From positions 1 to 62,293 of IMG/VR virus record IMGVR_UViG_3300025687_000003: a stretch of DNA of 62,293 bases. One strand, written 5' to 3'. Both the position numbers and the translations under genes were made by a program. Of the stretch, positions 31,913-39,115 are shown in pieces. The stretch's first letter is position 1, and each line of letters begins with the position of its first letter. The DNA is from a virus. The notes under the pieces were generated by a model. The model was not told the origin of the DNA and searched no databases. It saw only the letters and a list, made by a program, of their open reading frames with translations.

Positions 31913-32293
31913 ATGGGCATCCGCCTTATCCGTCCACGGTACGCGGACCCCGACCGTGTACGCCATGGAACCATGGTTAGAGAGCCCACCCCGACAGCGG
32001 GTTGGGCATATGGCACGGGTGAAACCGTCGCCGAACGCAAGTCGGCACAAAGGCGCGGTACGCGCTGGGCTGCAGGCAAGGCCGCAGAGGCCCGTTTCTG
32101 GCGGGCGATGGAACACGGTCCGCGTCTCAACATGGCGCACCTGCAGGACCTGAGGCACGCGCGCCCATGCGGCAGCGAACCCGTGCACCTGCCCGCCATG
32201 GACGAATTCTGGGACCGCGATCGGTGGACGCTCGCGGGTCCCGATCGCGCGGCCAAGCGCCGCAAGAAAAAGCGCGGCGGCAAGCGCTACTAA
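31913..32293 (+). CDS. Small basic early protein (126 aa)
   Basis: A near-perfect ribosome site (AGGAGG) precedes the ATG at 31913. The protein has a helical middle (AAGKAAEARFWRAMEHG) and a very basic end (RAAKRRKKKRGGKRY), suggesting nucleic acid binding. No family is recognised. It is the first gene of the rightward early region and is followed by a strong hairpin, so it may be made early and abundantly. Confidence 0.7.
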   Translation: MGIRLIRPRYADPDRVRHGTMVREPTPTAGWAYGTGETVAERKSAQRRGTRWAAGKAAEARFWRAMEHGPRLNMAHLQDLRHARPCGSEPVHLPAMDEFWDRDRWTLAGPDRAAKRRKKKRGGKRY

Positions 32294-32304
32294 CGCACCT
32301 GAGA

Positions 32305-32329
32305 GCCCCGGCGGAACCCCCGCCGGGGC
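32305..32329 (+). terminator. Hairpin after the first early gene
   Basis: Arms GCCCCGGCGG and CCGCCGGGGC (10 bp) surround a five-base loop, 12 bases after the stop. No T-run follows, so termination may be partial or factor-dependent. Confidence 0.55.
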
Positions 32330-32384
32330 ACCTCGCGTTGGGGTGCATGCACCCGCCAACACCCGTCCGCCCTCCCCCGCTCGA

Positions 32385-32435
32385 GATCCGCGCATGGCAC
32401 ACGGCTGCCGGGGATCCGCGCATGGCACACGGCTG
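32385..32435 (+). repeat. 23-bp tandem direct repeat
   Basis: The segment GATCCGCGCATGGCACACGG plus CTG occurs at 32385-32407 and 32413-32435. It lies in a 277-bp gene-free gap and no ORF explains it. Confidence 0.65.
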
Positions 32436-32476
32436 ACGTCCCCTGAAACCGGAGGTTGCTCTATACCCTAAGCATC

Positions 32477-32505
32477 GCGTAGCCCTACGTTAGGTAGGGC
32501 TACGC
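32477..32505. promoter_or_regulatory. Perfect 12-bp-arm hairpin or operator
   Basis: GCGTAGCCCTAC and its exact complement flank the loop GTTAG. The block lies in the gap between the first early gene and the next ones. It could be a terminator or operator for the downstream micro-peptide cluster. Confidence 0.6.
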
Positions 32506-32521
32506 CCTCTCCGGATACCCC

Positions 32522-32550
32522 CACCCCGCCCGGCTTGCCGGCGCGGGGTG
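32522..32550 (+). terminator. Hairpin with short T-rich tail
   Basis: CACCCCGC pairs with GCGGGGTG around an inner CCGGC-TT-GCCGG stem, with one bulged base. It is followed by CCCTTGTTTCT. This is the most terminator-like structure of the early region and stands just before the GTG at 32571. Confidence 0.6.
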
Positions 32551-32570
32551 CCCTTGTTTCTGGAGGCTCT

Positions 32571-32738
32571 GTGCCGATCAACAGACGACGGCGTCCGTCG
32601 AAGCCGACGACGCCCGCCACCACCGCACGCCCCGTCCGCACGGGCCACGGGTCCATCGCGGACCTGCTGTTCATCCGTGAGACGTGCAACGGCACGTCCA
32701 CGTGCCCGTGCTTCGCGTGCTTGCGGCGGCGCAAGTGA
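32571..32738 (+). CDS. Small Cys-rich basic protein (55 aa)
   Basis: GGAGG precedes the GTG at 32571. The protein begins with a basic stretch (VPINRRRRPSKP) and ends with CNGTSTCPCFACLRRRK, whose four cysteines could bind zinc. It opens a chain of GTGA-coupled mini-genes. Confidence 0.6.
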   Translation: MPINRRRRPSKPTTPATTARPVRTGHGSIADLLFIRETCNGTSTCPCFACLRRRK

Positions 32739-32836
32739 GCCGCGCTTTGTGGCGGCTCGCCCTTGCGGCTGCCCAACTCACGACCGTCGCATGGCTCGCG
32801 GGCGTGCGCCCGTCGCACGTGCTGGCCCTGCTGTGA
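32735..32836 (+). CDS. Micro membrane peptide (33 aa)
   Basis: The GTG overlaps the previous stop (GTGA). The product MSRALWRLALAAAQLTTVAW continues to HVLALL, giving one membrane helix after a short basic start. Coupling on both sides and suitable codon use support translation. A role in host membrane modification is speculative. Confidence 0.5.
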   Translation: MSRALWRLALAAAQLTTVAWLAGVRPSHVLALL

Positions 32837-32910
32837 ACGGCTGGACCGGCCTTGTCTGGCTGCTGTCGCTCACGGCCATGTGCCACGTGCTGGCGGCAGC
32901 GCTGTCCTGA
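32833..32910 (+). CDS. Micro membrane peptide (25 aa)
   Basis: This frame starts at the next GTGA overlap. It is entirely hydrophobic (NGWTGLVWLLSLTAMCHVL, then AAALS). It is the third member of the coupled chain; the next gene follows 18 bases later with its own GGAGG site. Confidence 0.45.
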   Translation: MNGWTGLVWLLSLTAMCHVLAAALS

Positions 32911-32928
32911 ACCCCTGGAGGTGCCCCT

Positions 32929-33249
32929 ATGCCTGAAGGCTACACAGTCGGTCTGAACCTGGACCGCGTGAACGTCGCACGATTGCATGCGATCATCCAG
33001 GACCTGAGCCCAAACGGGCGTTGGTACTGCGGCACGATCGGCAGCTACAAGCGCGCGGCCCAGCTTGGGGTCCGGCGCTCGGCGTTGGCTCCGACTATCG
33101 CGTACTGCTGGAACCGGATCGCTTACCTGTCCTGCAAGGAACGCGGGGACAAGGCGGGCATGAAGGTCTACCGCCACAGCATGGACCTCTGTCTGGACAG
33201 CATGGCAAAAGCGGACACATCTGTGTGCTGGGAGGTGCCCCTCGCGTAG
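32929..33249 (+). CDS. Unrecognised early protein (106 aa)
   Basis: GGAGG lies before the ATG at 32929. The protein has a compact helical look (LHAIIQDLSPNGRWYCGTIG, APTIAYCWNRIAYLSCKERG) with five cysteines. No family is known to me. It precedes a hairpin and the RadC-like gene. Confidence 0.65.
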   Translation: MPEGYTVGLNLDRVNVARLHAIIQDLSPNGRWYCGTIGSYKRAAQLGVRRSALAPTIAYCWNRIAYLSCKERGDKAGMKVYRHSMDLCLDSMAKADTSVCWEVPLA

Positions 33250-33290
33250 ACCCACAAACCCCTGACCCGGAGTTCTTTCTGGTTGAACGT

Positions 33291-33318
33291 GGGCGCACGG
33301 CTGCAAGGTCGTGCGCCC
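33291..33318 (+). terminator. Hairpin before the RadC-like gene
   Basis: GGGCGCACG and CGTGCGCCC (9 bp) surround a 10-base loop. TCTCCAACCTGGAGG, which includes the next ribosome site, follows. It may terminate transcription partly or control access to the ribosome site. A similar arrangement is at 34720-34738. Confidence 0.5.
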
Positions 33319-33337
33319 TCTCCAACCTGGAGGCCCT

Positions 33338-33775
33338 GTGCCTGTTACCTCAGACGAGGACGCCGTGCGCGTCCTACGTCCCTTGGTCTGTAAGGACCGC
33401 GAAGCTGAGCGGCTCGCCGTGCTGTGCATCGGTGCACGTGGCGGCGTCGTGGATGCTGCCGTGCTGACGGTCGGCAACGACAAGTTCTGCATCGTCTGCC
33501 CGAAGCAGATCTTGCGCTACGCCCTGACGCGTAGTCGGCCCGTGGCCGGCATCGTGTTGGCGCACAACCACCCGAGCAACGACCCGACGCCCAGCCGGCA
33601 GGACATCGACTGCACCCAGCGTGTGCAGGCGGCTGCCGAGGCCGTGGGGCTGCGCCTCCTGGACCACGTCGTGATCTGCGACGACAGCCACAAGTCTCTG
33701 GCCCGCATGGGCCACATCGACGGGGGCGTGGCCCCCATGCTTCTCGCCTACGAGCCCGGAGTCCGTGGTGTCTGA
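33338..33775 (+). CDS. RadC-like JAB/MPN domain protein (145 aa)
   Basis: The JAMM zinc motif is intact: His76-x-His78 in LAHNHPS, seven residues, then Ser86 and Asp89 in PTPSRQD. The surrounding VAGIVLAHNHPS and GLRLLDHVVI match the RadC core domain. Bacterial RadC proteins carry an extra N-terminal helix-hairpin-helix part that is missing here. Related genes are common on mobile elements, and their function is unsettled despite the historical DNA-repair name. GTG at 33338 has a GGAGG site. Confidence 0.88.
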   Translation: MPVTSDEDAVRVLRPLVCKDREAERLAVLCIGARGGVVDAAVLTVGNDKFCIVCPKQILRYALTRSRPVAGIVLAHNHPSNDPTPSRQDIDCTQRVQAAAEAVGLRLLDHVVICDDSHKSLARMGHIDGGVAPMLLAYEPGVRGV

Positions 33776-34433
33776 CCTGTTCAAAGGCGTGCGCCGAACG
33801 CACGCCGTCAAGCGCGGCAGCGCCCTTGCGAAAGACCTGGGAATCTCCGCAGGGGGCTCGGTCTCCGTCAAGGCAGGGCTCTCCTTTTTGCGAGGAAACA
33901 AAGCCCCATACCTGTCGGTGACGGCCGAAGTGCGAAACGTCCGGGGTCGTGTCATGAGCGCCGGCCAGCAGCACGACCTCGTGCTGCGCTTGTGGCCGGA
34001 CCTCGAAGACCTGTGCGCGATGCACTTGTGGACCGTGGGCGAAGGGCCCCTGCACTACGAGGCGAACGCCCTCTACTGGTGGGAGATGCACCACGGGTGG
34101 GGCAAGTGGAAGCCCCGCGAGGGACAGGACCCTGCTGCTTTCTTTCGGCGACACACCCGCTGGGGGCTGCGCTACCCGCACGACCAGGACGAAGACCCTC
34201 TGACGTGGTCCCTGTCCGACGCCGGCGAGCCCGACCCCTCCGACGGGTGGCTCGCTGTCGGCGGGGTGTGGACCCGCAACGGAGAGGCGTGGCGGGAGCA
34301 CGCGATCTCTGTGCTCCGAGACAAGCTGCGGTTCATCCTACGCAGCCGCCAACCGACGCTGCAAGGCGCGTTGGTTCACGCACTGATGGACCACGGCATC
34401 GACCCTGACTGGAACCCCGGGAGGTCTGCATGA
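33768..34433 (+). CDS. Phage protein of unknown function, HL..GPLHY..N..YW family (221 aa)
   Basis: I recall a family widespread in phages with the order seen here. APYLSVTAEVRN is followed by QQHDLVLRLWPDLEDL, then MHLWTVGEGPLHYEANALYW. Its function is unknown. The central part carries the conserved His and Asn residues, and the C-terminal 70 residues are extra and helical. GTG at 33768 is favoured over 33765 by spacing to GGAG. It overlaps the RadC-like gene and is coupled by ATGA to the next. Confidence 0.75.
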   Translation: MSDLFKGVRRTHAVKRGSALAKDLGISAGGSVSVKAGLSFLRGNKAPYLSVTAEVRNVRGRVMSAGQQHDLVLRLWPDLEDLCAMHLWTVGEGPLHYEANALYWWEMHHGWGKWKPREGQDPAAFFRRHTRWGLRYPHDQDEDPLTWSLSDAGEPDPSDGWLAVGGVWTRNGEAWREHAISVLRDKLRFILRSRQPTLQGALVHALMDHGIDPDWNPGRSA

Positions 34434-34684
34434 CCCGTAACAACAGCTACGTCAGCGCAGCCAGCCGTGAGGCTGAGTTGCTTGCCATCATCGCCGAAGA
34501 CGAGGGCTACGAGTCCATCGACCAGCTGGTCGAAGACCAGGCCCTGCGCTCTGTGCAGTACGGCGTGTGCGCCTCGTGCGAGGCCACGACCTCCCGCGTG
34601 GAGCCTGACCAAGACGCCGGGTGGTGCCACGCGTGCGAGGCGCGCAAGGTCAAGTCCATCGGCATCCTGTCGGGGCTGTGCTGA
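34430..34684 (+). CDS. Small zinc-ribbon protein (84 aa)
   Basis: Two Cys pairs (CASC and CHAC) 20 residues apart form a likely zinc ribbon in the C-terminal half, and the N-terminal half is acidic and helical. Similar small proteins occur beside the preceding family in many phages, as far as I recall. ATGA overlap with the previous gene. Confidence 0.7.
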   Translation: MTRNNSYVSAASREAELLAIIAEDEGYESIDQLVEDQALRSVQYGVCASCEATTSRVEPDQDAGWCHACEARKVKSIGILSGLC

Positions 34685-34693
34685 CACCCAACG

Positions 34694-34738
34694 CCCTGGA
34701 AACAGGGGGTTGAGCAAGGCCCACGGCGGAGCCGTGGG
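34694..34738 (+). terminator. Two consecutive hairpins
   Basis: CCCTG-GAAA-CAGGG (34694-34707) has a GNRA tetraloop. It is followed by CCCACGGC-GGA-GCCGTGGG (34720-34738). The region then reads TCCTGTCCAACCTGGAG into the next ribosome site, like the hairpin at 33291. They probably act as partial terminators or mRNA stabilisers. Confidence 0.5.
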
Positions 34739-34763
34739 TCCTGTCCAACCTGGAGCACAAAGC

Positions 34764-34961
34764 ATGAAATTCTACGTGTACGCAGGGCACGCCCCGCTGG
34801 GCCAAGAGCCTTTGGGGACGGCAGACCGCTGCATCTGGACAGACCTCAAAACGCCAGCCGGCGCACGGCGTCGAGCGTCGCGCCTTTTCCCGCAAGGCTT
34901 CAGCCTGTACAGATTCACGAACTTCTACAACAACGCCACGTTCGTGAAGGTGGGGCCATGA
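34764..34961 (+). CDS. Small conserved phage protein (65 aa)
   Basis: The pattern LGTADRCIWTDLKTPAGARR, then ASRLFP and FSLYRFTNFYNNATFVKV, resembles a short family I recall from diverse phages (GARRRA...YRFTNFYD..TF). Function is unknown. The ATG at 34764 follows GGAG. ATGA coupling to the next gene. Confidence 0.72.
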   Translation: MKFYVYAGHAPLGQEPLGTADRCIWTDLKTPAGARRRASRLFPQGFSLYRFTNFYNNATFVKVGP

Positions 34962-35701
34962 CCCCCAAAGGCATCGTCGTCTACGAGGACCCAAGCGCCC
35001 TGAACGGCGACCCGATCGTGGCCATCGCCACGAATCTGAAGGTCCCGAGCAGGAACGCCAAGACCGGCAAGGTGGTCCAGGTCTGGATCCTGCCCGCTGT
35101 CGAGCGTCCGCACGAGGCTGTGAGGTCCGGCGCGGACGCCAGCGTGTGCGGGGACTGCAAGCATCGGCCCTCGTTGGAGGGCACGTGCTACGTGCCGACG
35201 TTCCGTGCGCCGGGTGCCGTGCACGCTGCCTTCCTTCGAGGGTCGTACGCCAGGCCCTCGCCGACCGAGGCTCGAGCTCTGCTGGCAGGGCGCGTGGTCC
35301 GTCTCGGGGCGTGGGGCGACCCCGTCGCCGTGCCGCTGGTCGTGTGGCGCGCGCTGCTGCGCGACGTCAAGGGCTGGACCGGGTACACGCACCAATGGCG
35401 GCTGCCCACGGCCCGGCCCTACCAGGCGCTGCTCATGGCGTCGGTCGACAGCCGCGCAGAGTACGACGCCGCGCGGGCTGACGGGTGGCGCTGCTTCGGG
35501 GTGCACGCACAGACGGAGCCCCGGCCCGAGATGCCCGGCCTCCGGCTGTGCCCGGCGTCGGACGAAGCGCCGACCAAAGACTCCGTCACCTGCGCCACGT
35601 GCAGGCTGTGCGACGGCAACGACCGAGGGGCACGCCGCCCGTCGGTGATCATCGCTGTGCACGGGGCGAAGTCCCGTCGCATGGCCCCATCTTGGAGGTG
35701 A
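34958..35701 (+). CDS. DUF7227-like phage protein (247 aa)
   Basis: Hallmarks are the order NAKTGKVVQVWIL, SVCGDCKHRP, RLGAWGDPVAVPLVVW, WTGYTHQW, then MASVDSRAEYDAARADGWRC and a Cys cluster with CPAS and CATCRLCDG. This matches a large phage family of unknown function that I recall as DUF7227. Six or more conserved cysteines suggest metal or iron-sulfur binding. The name is from memory; the pattern match is strong. Confidence 0.82.
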   Translation: MTPKGIVVYEDPSALNGDPIVAIATNLKVPSRNAKTGKVVQVWILPAVERPHEAVRSGADASVCGDCKHRPSLEGTCYVPTFRAPGAVHAAFLRGSYARPSPTEARALLAGRVVRLGAWGDPVAVPLVVWRALLRDVKGWTGYTHQWRLPTARPYQALLMASVDSRAEYDAARADGWRCFGVHAQTEPRPEMPGLRLCPASDEAPTKDSVTCATCRLCDGNDRGARRPSVIIAVHGAKSRRMAPSWR

Positions 35702-35703
35702 CC

Positions 35704-36048
35704 GTGGCATCCCACGAACACACCACATTCGCCCAAGCCTGCGAACGGCTGGACATCCAAGGCACGTTGGAGCGTATCCCCGGCACAGCGTTGGCGGACA
35801 CCGCTTCCACTTCGGACCCCGACAGCCCTGCCTACGACGGCGAGACCCTCGTGTGGTGGGACGGACAGCGCACCATCACAGACGGGCGCGGACGACCGGT
35901 CTACGTGGACCGGGACGGGTGCGAGCACGTCTGGGACGGCTCGGGCTTCGTGGGTGTCGTCGCGACCACGCACCACGCCGTGGTCCCCGTCGGCGTGCGC
36001 TTCCCCCGCATCTGGCAGGCGATCGCCTTGCTTCGGAGTCTCCGGTGA
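35704..36048 (+). CDS. Unrecognised early protein (114 aa)
   Basis: GGAGG precedes the GTG at 35704. The central part VWWDGQRTITDGRGRPVYVD looks beta-hairpin-like. No domain is recognised. GTGA overlap with the next gene. Confidence 0.62.
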   Translation: MASHEHTTFAQACERLDIQGTLERIPGTALADTASTSDPDSPAYDGETLVWWDGQRTITDGRGRPVYVDRDGCEHVWDGSGFVGVVATTHHAVVPVGVRFPRIWQAIALLRSLR

Positions 36049-36320
36049 AACACGCTTACGCGTACTGCCCTCCGAAGGTTGGGCGCAAGATCAACCCCTT
36101 GTTGAAGGGGCTGGACGACGCGCAGATTTCCTTCCTCCGACACCGCCTCGCAGGGGCGATGCTCGCCTTCCACCGCGCAGAAGAAGCAGCGGCGGCAGAG
36201 GCGGCGACGCAGGGCTGGATCCTGTTCCAGCACTCGGCCCACGACGAATTCGTCGCGGCGAAAGCCGCCCTCCGAGACGCCCGCATGCGCGTTGCCTTCG
36301 CGGAGGCGTTCCGTGCCTGA
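36045..36320 (+). CDS. Helical early protein (91 aa)
   Basis: The protein is mostly helical and Ala-rich (FHRAEEAAAAEAATQGW, FVAAKAALRDARMRVAFAEA). No family is recognised. GTGA overlap upstream. Its last codons contain the ribosome site of the membrane peptide that follows. Confidence 0.62.
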   Translation: MKHAYAYCPPKVGRKINPLLKGLDDAQISFLRHRLAGAMLAFHRAEEAAAAEAATQGWILFQHSAHDEFVAAKAALRDARMRVAFAEAFRA

Positions 36321-36402
36321 GACCGCAGCCCACATCGCCATCATCACTGCCCTGCACATGGTCGGCTTCGCGCTGTCCCTCTGGATGCTGCGCGATGTCT
36401 GA
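36313..36402 (+). CDS. Micro membrane peptide (29 aa)
   Basis: GGAGGCGTTCC lies directly before the GTG. The product MPETAAHIAIITALHMVGFA continues LSLWMLRDV, one membrane helix. It overlaps both neighbours. Similar micro peptides occur at 32735 and 32833. Confidence 0.55.
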   Translation: MPETAAHIAIITALHMVGFALSLWMLRDV

Positions 36403-36418
36403 CCCCAAGGAGACACCG

Positions 36419-36724
36419 ATGGAACCCACCCCCCAGCGCCACCTGTTCGTGGTGACGCACGCTCGTGGCTTCGAGCCCGGAGACCCCGACGCGGCCGTGA
36501 AGCTCGACAAGCCCAAGCTCTTTGGCAAAGGCCACGGCACCGACCAGCCCGGCGTGCCCTTCCGGCTGTACGACGACGACGACATCCTCTACTACGAGGG
36601 GTTCCTGTTCGACCGAGGGCACGCCGACGCCATGGCGAGCTTCGCCCCGCTGGACTGGGCCATGGCCGACTCCGGCTGCACCCGCCTGGACCTGTTCGAG
36701 CGCGGCGAGTGGGGGCGGCTGTGA
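36419..36724 (+). CDS. Unrecognised early protein (101 aa)
   Basis: CAAGGAGACACCG precedes the ATG at 36419; an in-frame ATG at 36395 is less likely. The protein contains KPKLFGKGHGTDQPGVPFRL and an acidic YDDDDILYYEG segment, with an alpha/beta look. The same ribosome-site sequence is repeated before the next gene. Confidence 0.64.
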   Translation: MEPTPQRHLFVVTHARGFEPGDPDAAVKLDKPKLFGKGHGTDQPGVPFRLYDDDDILYYEGFLFDRGHADAMASFAPLDWAMADSGCTRLDLFERGEWGRL

Positions 36725-36754
36725 GCAAGACCCCGCGAACCCAAGGAGACACCG

Positions 36755-36769
36755 ATGGAGGCCTTGTGA
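36755..36769 (+). other. Four-codon mini-ORF (Met-Glu-Ala-Leu)
   Basis: The AAGGAGACACCGATGGA start region of the preceding gene is repeated here. It leads into ATG GAG GCC TTG TGA, whose stop shares one base with the ATG of the next gene (TGATG). This looks like a ribosome-loading leader for the gene at 36769. Alternatively that gene starts at the GTG at 36721 and the mini-ORF is accidental. Confidence 0.4.
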
Positions 36770-37218
36770 TGAAAGACGCTTTGACTGTGCTGCGCCGCAT
36801 CCACAAGCGCGCCCAAGACGTGGGGCTGCGCGATGTCGACGCCGACCTGTCCGCCGAGGCCGGCATGGACGGCAGCTACGCCCGCCTGTTGCAGGCGGCC
36901 CGGGACCTGGAGACCCTGCGCGTGGTCAACGCCATGGGTCGGCCCTTCAACGTCCGCATTGTGAGACAGGGCGGAGGGTACGGCGCGGACGACTGCCTGA
37001 CCCACGACAACGCCGACCCGCTCGTGGAGTTCTACGACGCAGCAGCAGACCCCGCCAAGTTCGGGCCTCGGGGGCAGTTCGTCAGCCGCTACTTCCTCTC
37101 CACGCTGGAGGGGAGGTCTGTCCCTGCCGGCCTCAACCTGCACGGCGGTGTGAGCGTGTGGCGTGTCAGCGCTGCCAACGTGGCGGCTGCCATCGCCTAC
37201 GCCCGGAGCCGTCCATGA
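36769..37218 (+). CDS. Unrecognised early protein (149 aa)
   Basis: The ATG at 36769 has GGAGG nearby; an in-frame GTG at 36721 (GTGA overlap) would add 16 residues. The N-terminal half is helical (ALTVLRRIHKRAQDVGL, ARLLQAARDLETLRVV) and could hold a winged-helix fold. The C-terminal half is mixed. It is coupled to the clear winged-helix gene that follows. Confidence 0.62.
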   Translation: MKDALTVLRRIHKRAQDVGLRDVDADLSAEAGMDGSYARLLQAARDLETLRVVNAMGRPFNVRIVRQGGGYGADDCLTHDNADPLVEFYDAAADPAKFGPRGQFVSRYFLSTLEGRSVPAGLNLHGGVSVWRVSAANVAAAIAYARSRP

Positions 37219-37427
37219 AGCCCCGCATCCACAACCCCACAGCGTGGGTCATCCGTCGCTTGGACGAGGGCGATGCCAGCGCCAAGACGTTGGCCGCCGA
37301 GGTCGGCGTGTCTCCGGACACAGCCCGCCGCTGGGTCAAAGCGCTCGTCAGCGAGGGCATCGTCGAGGCCAAACGGAAGGAGAGGGGCAGCGACGGCAGA
37401 CCCGCCACGATCTGGGGGCTGGCGTGA
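37215..37427 (+). CDS. Winged-helix DNA-binding protein (70 aa)
   Basis: The sequence SAKTLAAEVGVSPDTARRWV then KALVSEGIVEAKRKERGSDG and RPATIWGLA is a textbook winged helix-turn-helix. It has a recognition helix around residues 30-42 and a basic wing. It is a good candidate regulator for the palindromes upstream of the late promoter or the repeats at 30.8-31.7 kb, though no link can be shown. ATGA and GTGA overlaps on both sides. Confidence 0.78.
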   Translation: MKPRIHNPTAWVIRRLDEGDASAKTLAAEVGVSPDTARRWVKALVSEGIVEAKRKERGSDGRPATIWGLA

Positions 37428-37729
37428 GCCGACACCAACAGCGCCACCGCGTCGTGGCCCTGACCCAAGAGCAGGCGTCGACCCTGGCGTCTGCCTTCCG
37501 CGCTGCGCACTTCAAAGCCCGCGTCTTCACCGACGCCCCGGCCGAAGTGGTGCGCCACAAGCAGCCGCCCCTGAGCCTCGGCGATGCCATCGGCTACGAG
37601 CTTGTGGCGTGGGGCGTGGGCGACCTGGCCCACATCCGCACGGAGACAGACGGCGTGCCTCTCGTGGTGCGCTGCAAGCTGTGGCGCGTCGTCGCCACCC
37701 GACCCCGACCGCAGAAGGAGGCGTCGTGA
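37424..37729 (+). CDS. Unrecognised early protein (101 aa)
   Basis: The GTG overlaps the winged-helix stop (GTGA). The protein has a helical N-terminus (LTQEQASTLASAFRAAHF) and a beta-rich end. No domain is recognised. It is coupled to the pentapeptide-repeat gene by GTGA. Confidence 0.62.
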   Translation: MSRHQQRHRVVALTQEQASTLASAFRAAHFKARVFTDAPAEVVRHKQPPLSLGDAIGYELVAWGVGDLAHIRTETDGVPLVVRCKLWRVVATRPRPQKEAS

Positions 37730-38397
37730 ACGTCACAACCGAAACCTTGCTCGGCAGGAGCGCCTGCGCCCCCGGCATCGCCTGGTTCGAGGCCGCGTTC
37801 CCTGACGGCTTCGCCGGGGAGTGGACGGCAGACCACCAGAGATGGCTGATCGCCAGCGGCGGGGCCCGGTGGCTGGGCTGGGCCTGGGCCGAGGACCTGG
37901 TCCCGGCCTGGTCCATGGCGGGGCAGGACTGGTCCCGCGCCGACCTGCTCGGGGCCGACCTGCGCTGGGCCGACCTGCGCTGGGCCGACCTGTCCCGGGC
38001 CGACCTGTCCGGGGCAGACCTGTCCCGGGCCAACCTGACCGGGGCCAGCCTGTCTGGGGCCAACCTGACCGGGGCCAACCTGTCCCGGGCCAACCTGTCC
38101 CGGGCCAACCTGTCCCGGGCCAACCTGTCCGGAGCCAACCTGCTCGGAGCCAACCTGCTCGGGGCCAACCTGCGCGGGGCCAACCTGCGCGGGGCCAACC
38201 TGCGCGGGGCCCACCTGTCCGGGGCCTGCCTGACCGGGGCCAACCTGCGCTGGGCCAACCTGCGCTGGGCCAACCTGCGCGGGGCCCACCTGTCCGGGGC
38301 CTGCCTGACCGGGGCCAACCTGCGCTGGGCCAACCTGCGCTGGGCCAACCTGCGCCAGGCCGACCTGCTCGGGGCCCGGGGGCTGCCCCCGAGCTGA
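37726..38397 (+). CDS. Pentapeptide-repeat protein (223 aa)
   Basis: After an unrecognised 70-residue N-terminal domain (about residues 1-70, Trp-rich), some 30 pentapeptides of the form A(D/N)LxG follow. They predict a right-handed quadrilateral beta-helix. Some family members (Qnr, MfpA) mimic DNA and protect or inhibit gyrase. Whether this one does is unknown. A perfect 75-bp tandem duplication (38200-38274 and 38275-38349) lies within the repeats, so copy number probably varies. The GTG at 37726 overlaps the previous stop. Confidence 0.9.
   Translation: MNVTTETLLGRSACAPGIAWFEAAFPDGFAGEWTADHQRWLIASGGARWLGWAWAEDLVPAWSMAGQDWSRADLLGADLRWADLRWADLSRADLSGADLSRANLTGASLSGANLTGANLSRANLSRANLSRANLSGANLLGANLLGANLRGANLRGANLRGAHLSGACLTGANLRWANLRWANLRGAHLSGACLTGANLRWANLRWANLRQADLLGARGLPPS
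38200..38349 (+). repeat. Perfect 75-bp tandem duplication
   Basis: Bases 38200-38274 and 38275-38349 are identical. Each unit encodes five pentapeptides. It stays in frame and is evidence of recent expansion. Confidence 0.9.
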
Positions 38398-38465
38398 CGC
38401 CACGCCACGTGCGAGGCCGCCCGCACCCCACCCCACCCCTCCCCTCCCCTCGCCATGGAGCCCTC

Positions 38466-38633
38466 GTGCCCAAGCAAGTGATCCGCTGGTACTTCGCCCT
38501 CCTCCTCGCCGTCGTCGTCGGCCTCGGGGCCACGCTGTGGAGCGTGGTTCGAGCCCCGTCTGTCGACGCGCCGGCCTCGGCTGCGGTGCCATTCCCCGAC
38601 CCCTGCACCCTGAACGCCGTGGAGTGCCTGTGA
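38466..38633 (+). CDS. Small membrane-anchored protein (55 aa)
   Basis: GGAGCCCTC precedes the GTG. A short basic start (VPKQVIRW) is followed by a strong membrane helix (YFALLLAVVVGLGATLW). A 25-residue Pro/Ala-rich tail with two cysteines would lie outside the membrane. No family is known. Confidence 0.65.
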   Translation: MPKQVIRWYFALLLAVVVGLGATLWSVVRAPSVDAPASAAVPFPDPCTLNAVECL

Positions 38634-39115
38634 CCCCCGCCGCCGCCCTGCGCGCCATCATCCGAGCCCGCGACCACCACGCGGAGCACGCCGAGTACCC
38701 GCCCGACACCGTCCGCACGGACCAAGGCTTCGACGACTGGGCTGCCGACCTGGCAGCCCAGGCGCTGAAAGGCGCGGGCACCGGTCACCGCCTGAAGCTG
38801 GCGGCCCACGCCGCCCTCGACGCCCGCGCCTCGCGCGTGCTGGACTGCGAGGTCCTGAACGTGCACTCCGTGCTGCGCCGCATCGACGGCGATGACGTGC
38901 GCTACTACGACGCGGCCCTGGTCTGGCGTCGGCCTCGCCTCCGGGGGGTGGAGCACGGCACGCACCGAGCAGAGGTCGCGCTGCTGCCCGACGGCTCGGT
39001 GCTCGGCAAGCCGACCCTGTACGGGGGTCACTACGGCTTGCCGCTGGAGCGCGTGCTGCTGGACTACGCCAACCGCTGCAAGGACGTCGACGTCCTGCGC
39101 CCGGCGGACGGATGA
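38630..39115 (+). CDS. Unrecognised early protein (161 aa)
   Basis: The protein starts at a GTGA overlap. It is helical in the first 90 residues (LRAIIRARDHHAEHAE, LAAQALKGAGTGHRL) and mixed after that. It ends coupled by ATGA to the methyltransferase gene. No domain is recognised. Confidence 0.62.
   Translation: MTPAAALRAIIRARDHHAEHAEYPPDTVRTDQGFDDWAADLAAQALKGAGTGHRLKLAAHAALDARASRVLDCEVLNVHSVLRRIDGDDVRYYDAALVWRRPRLRGVEHGTHRAEVALLPDGSVLGKPTLYGGHYGLPLERVLLDYANRCKDVDVLRPADG

Noticed and set aside
32385-32435. CRISPR-like repeats
   Set aside because: Only two copies with a five-base gap; no spacers or cas genes.
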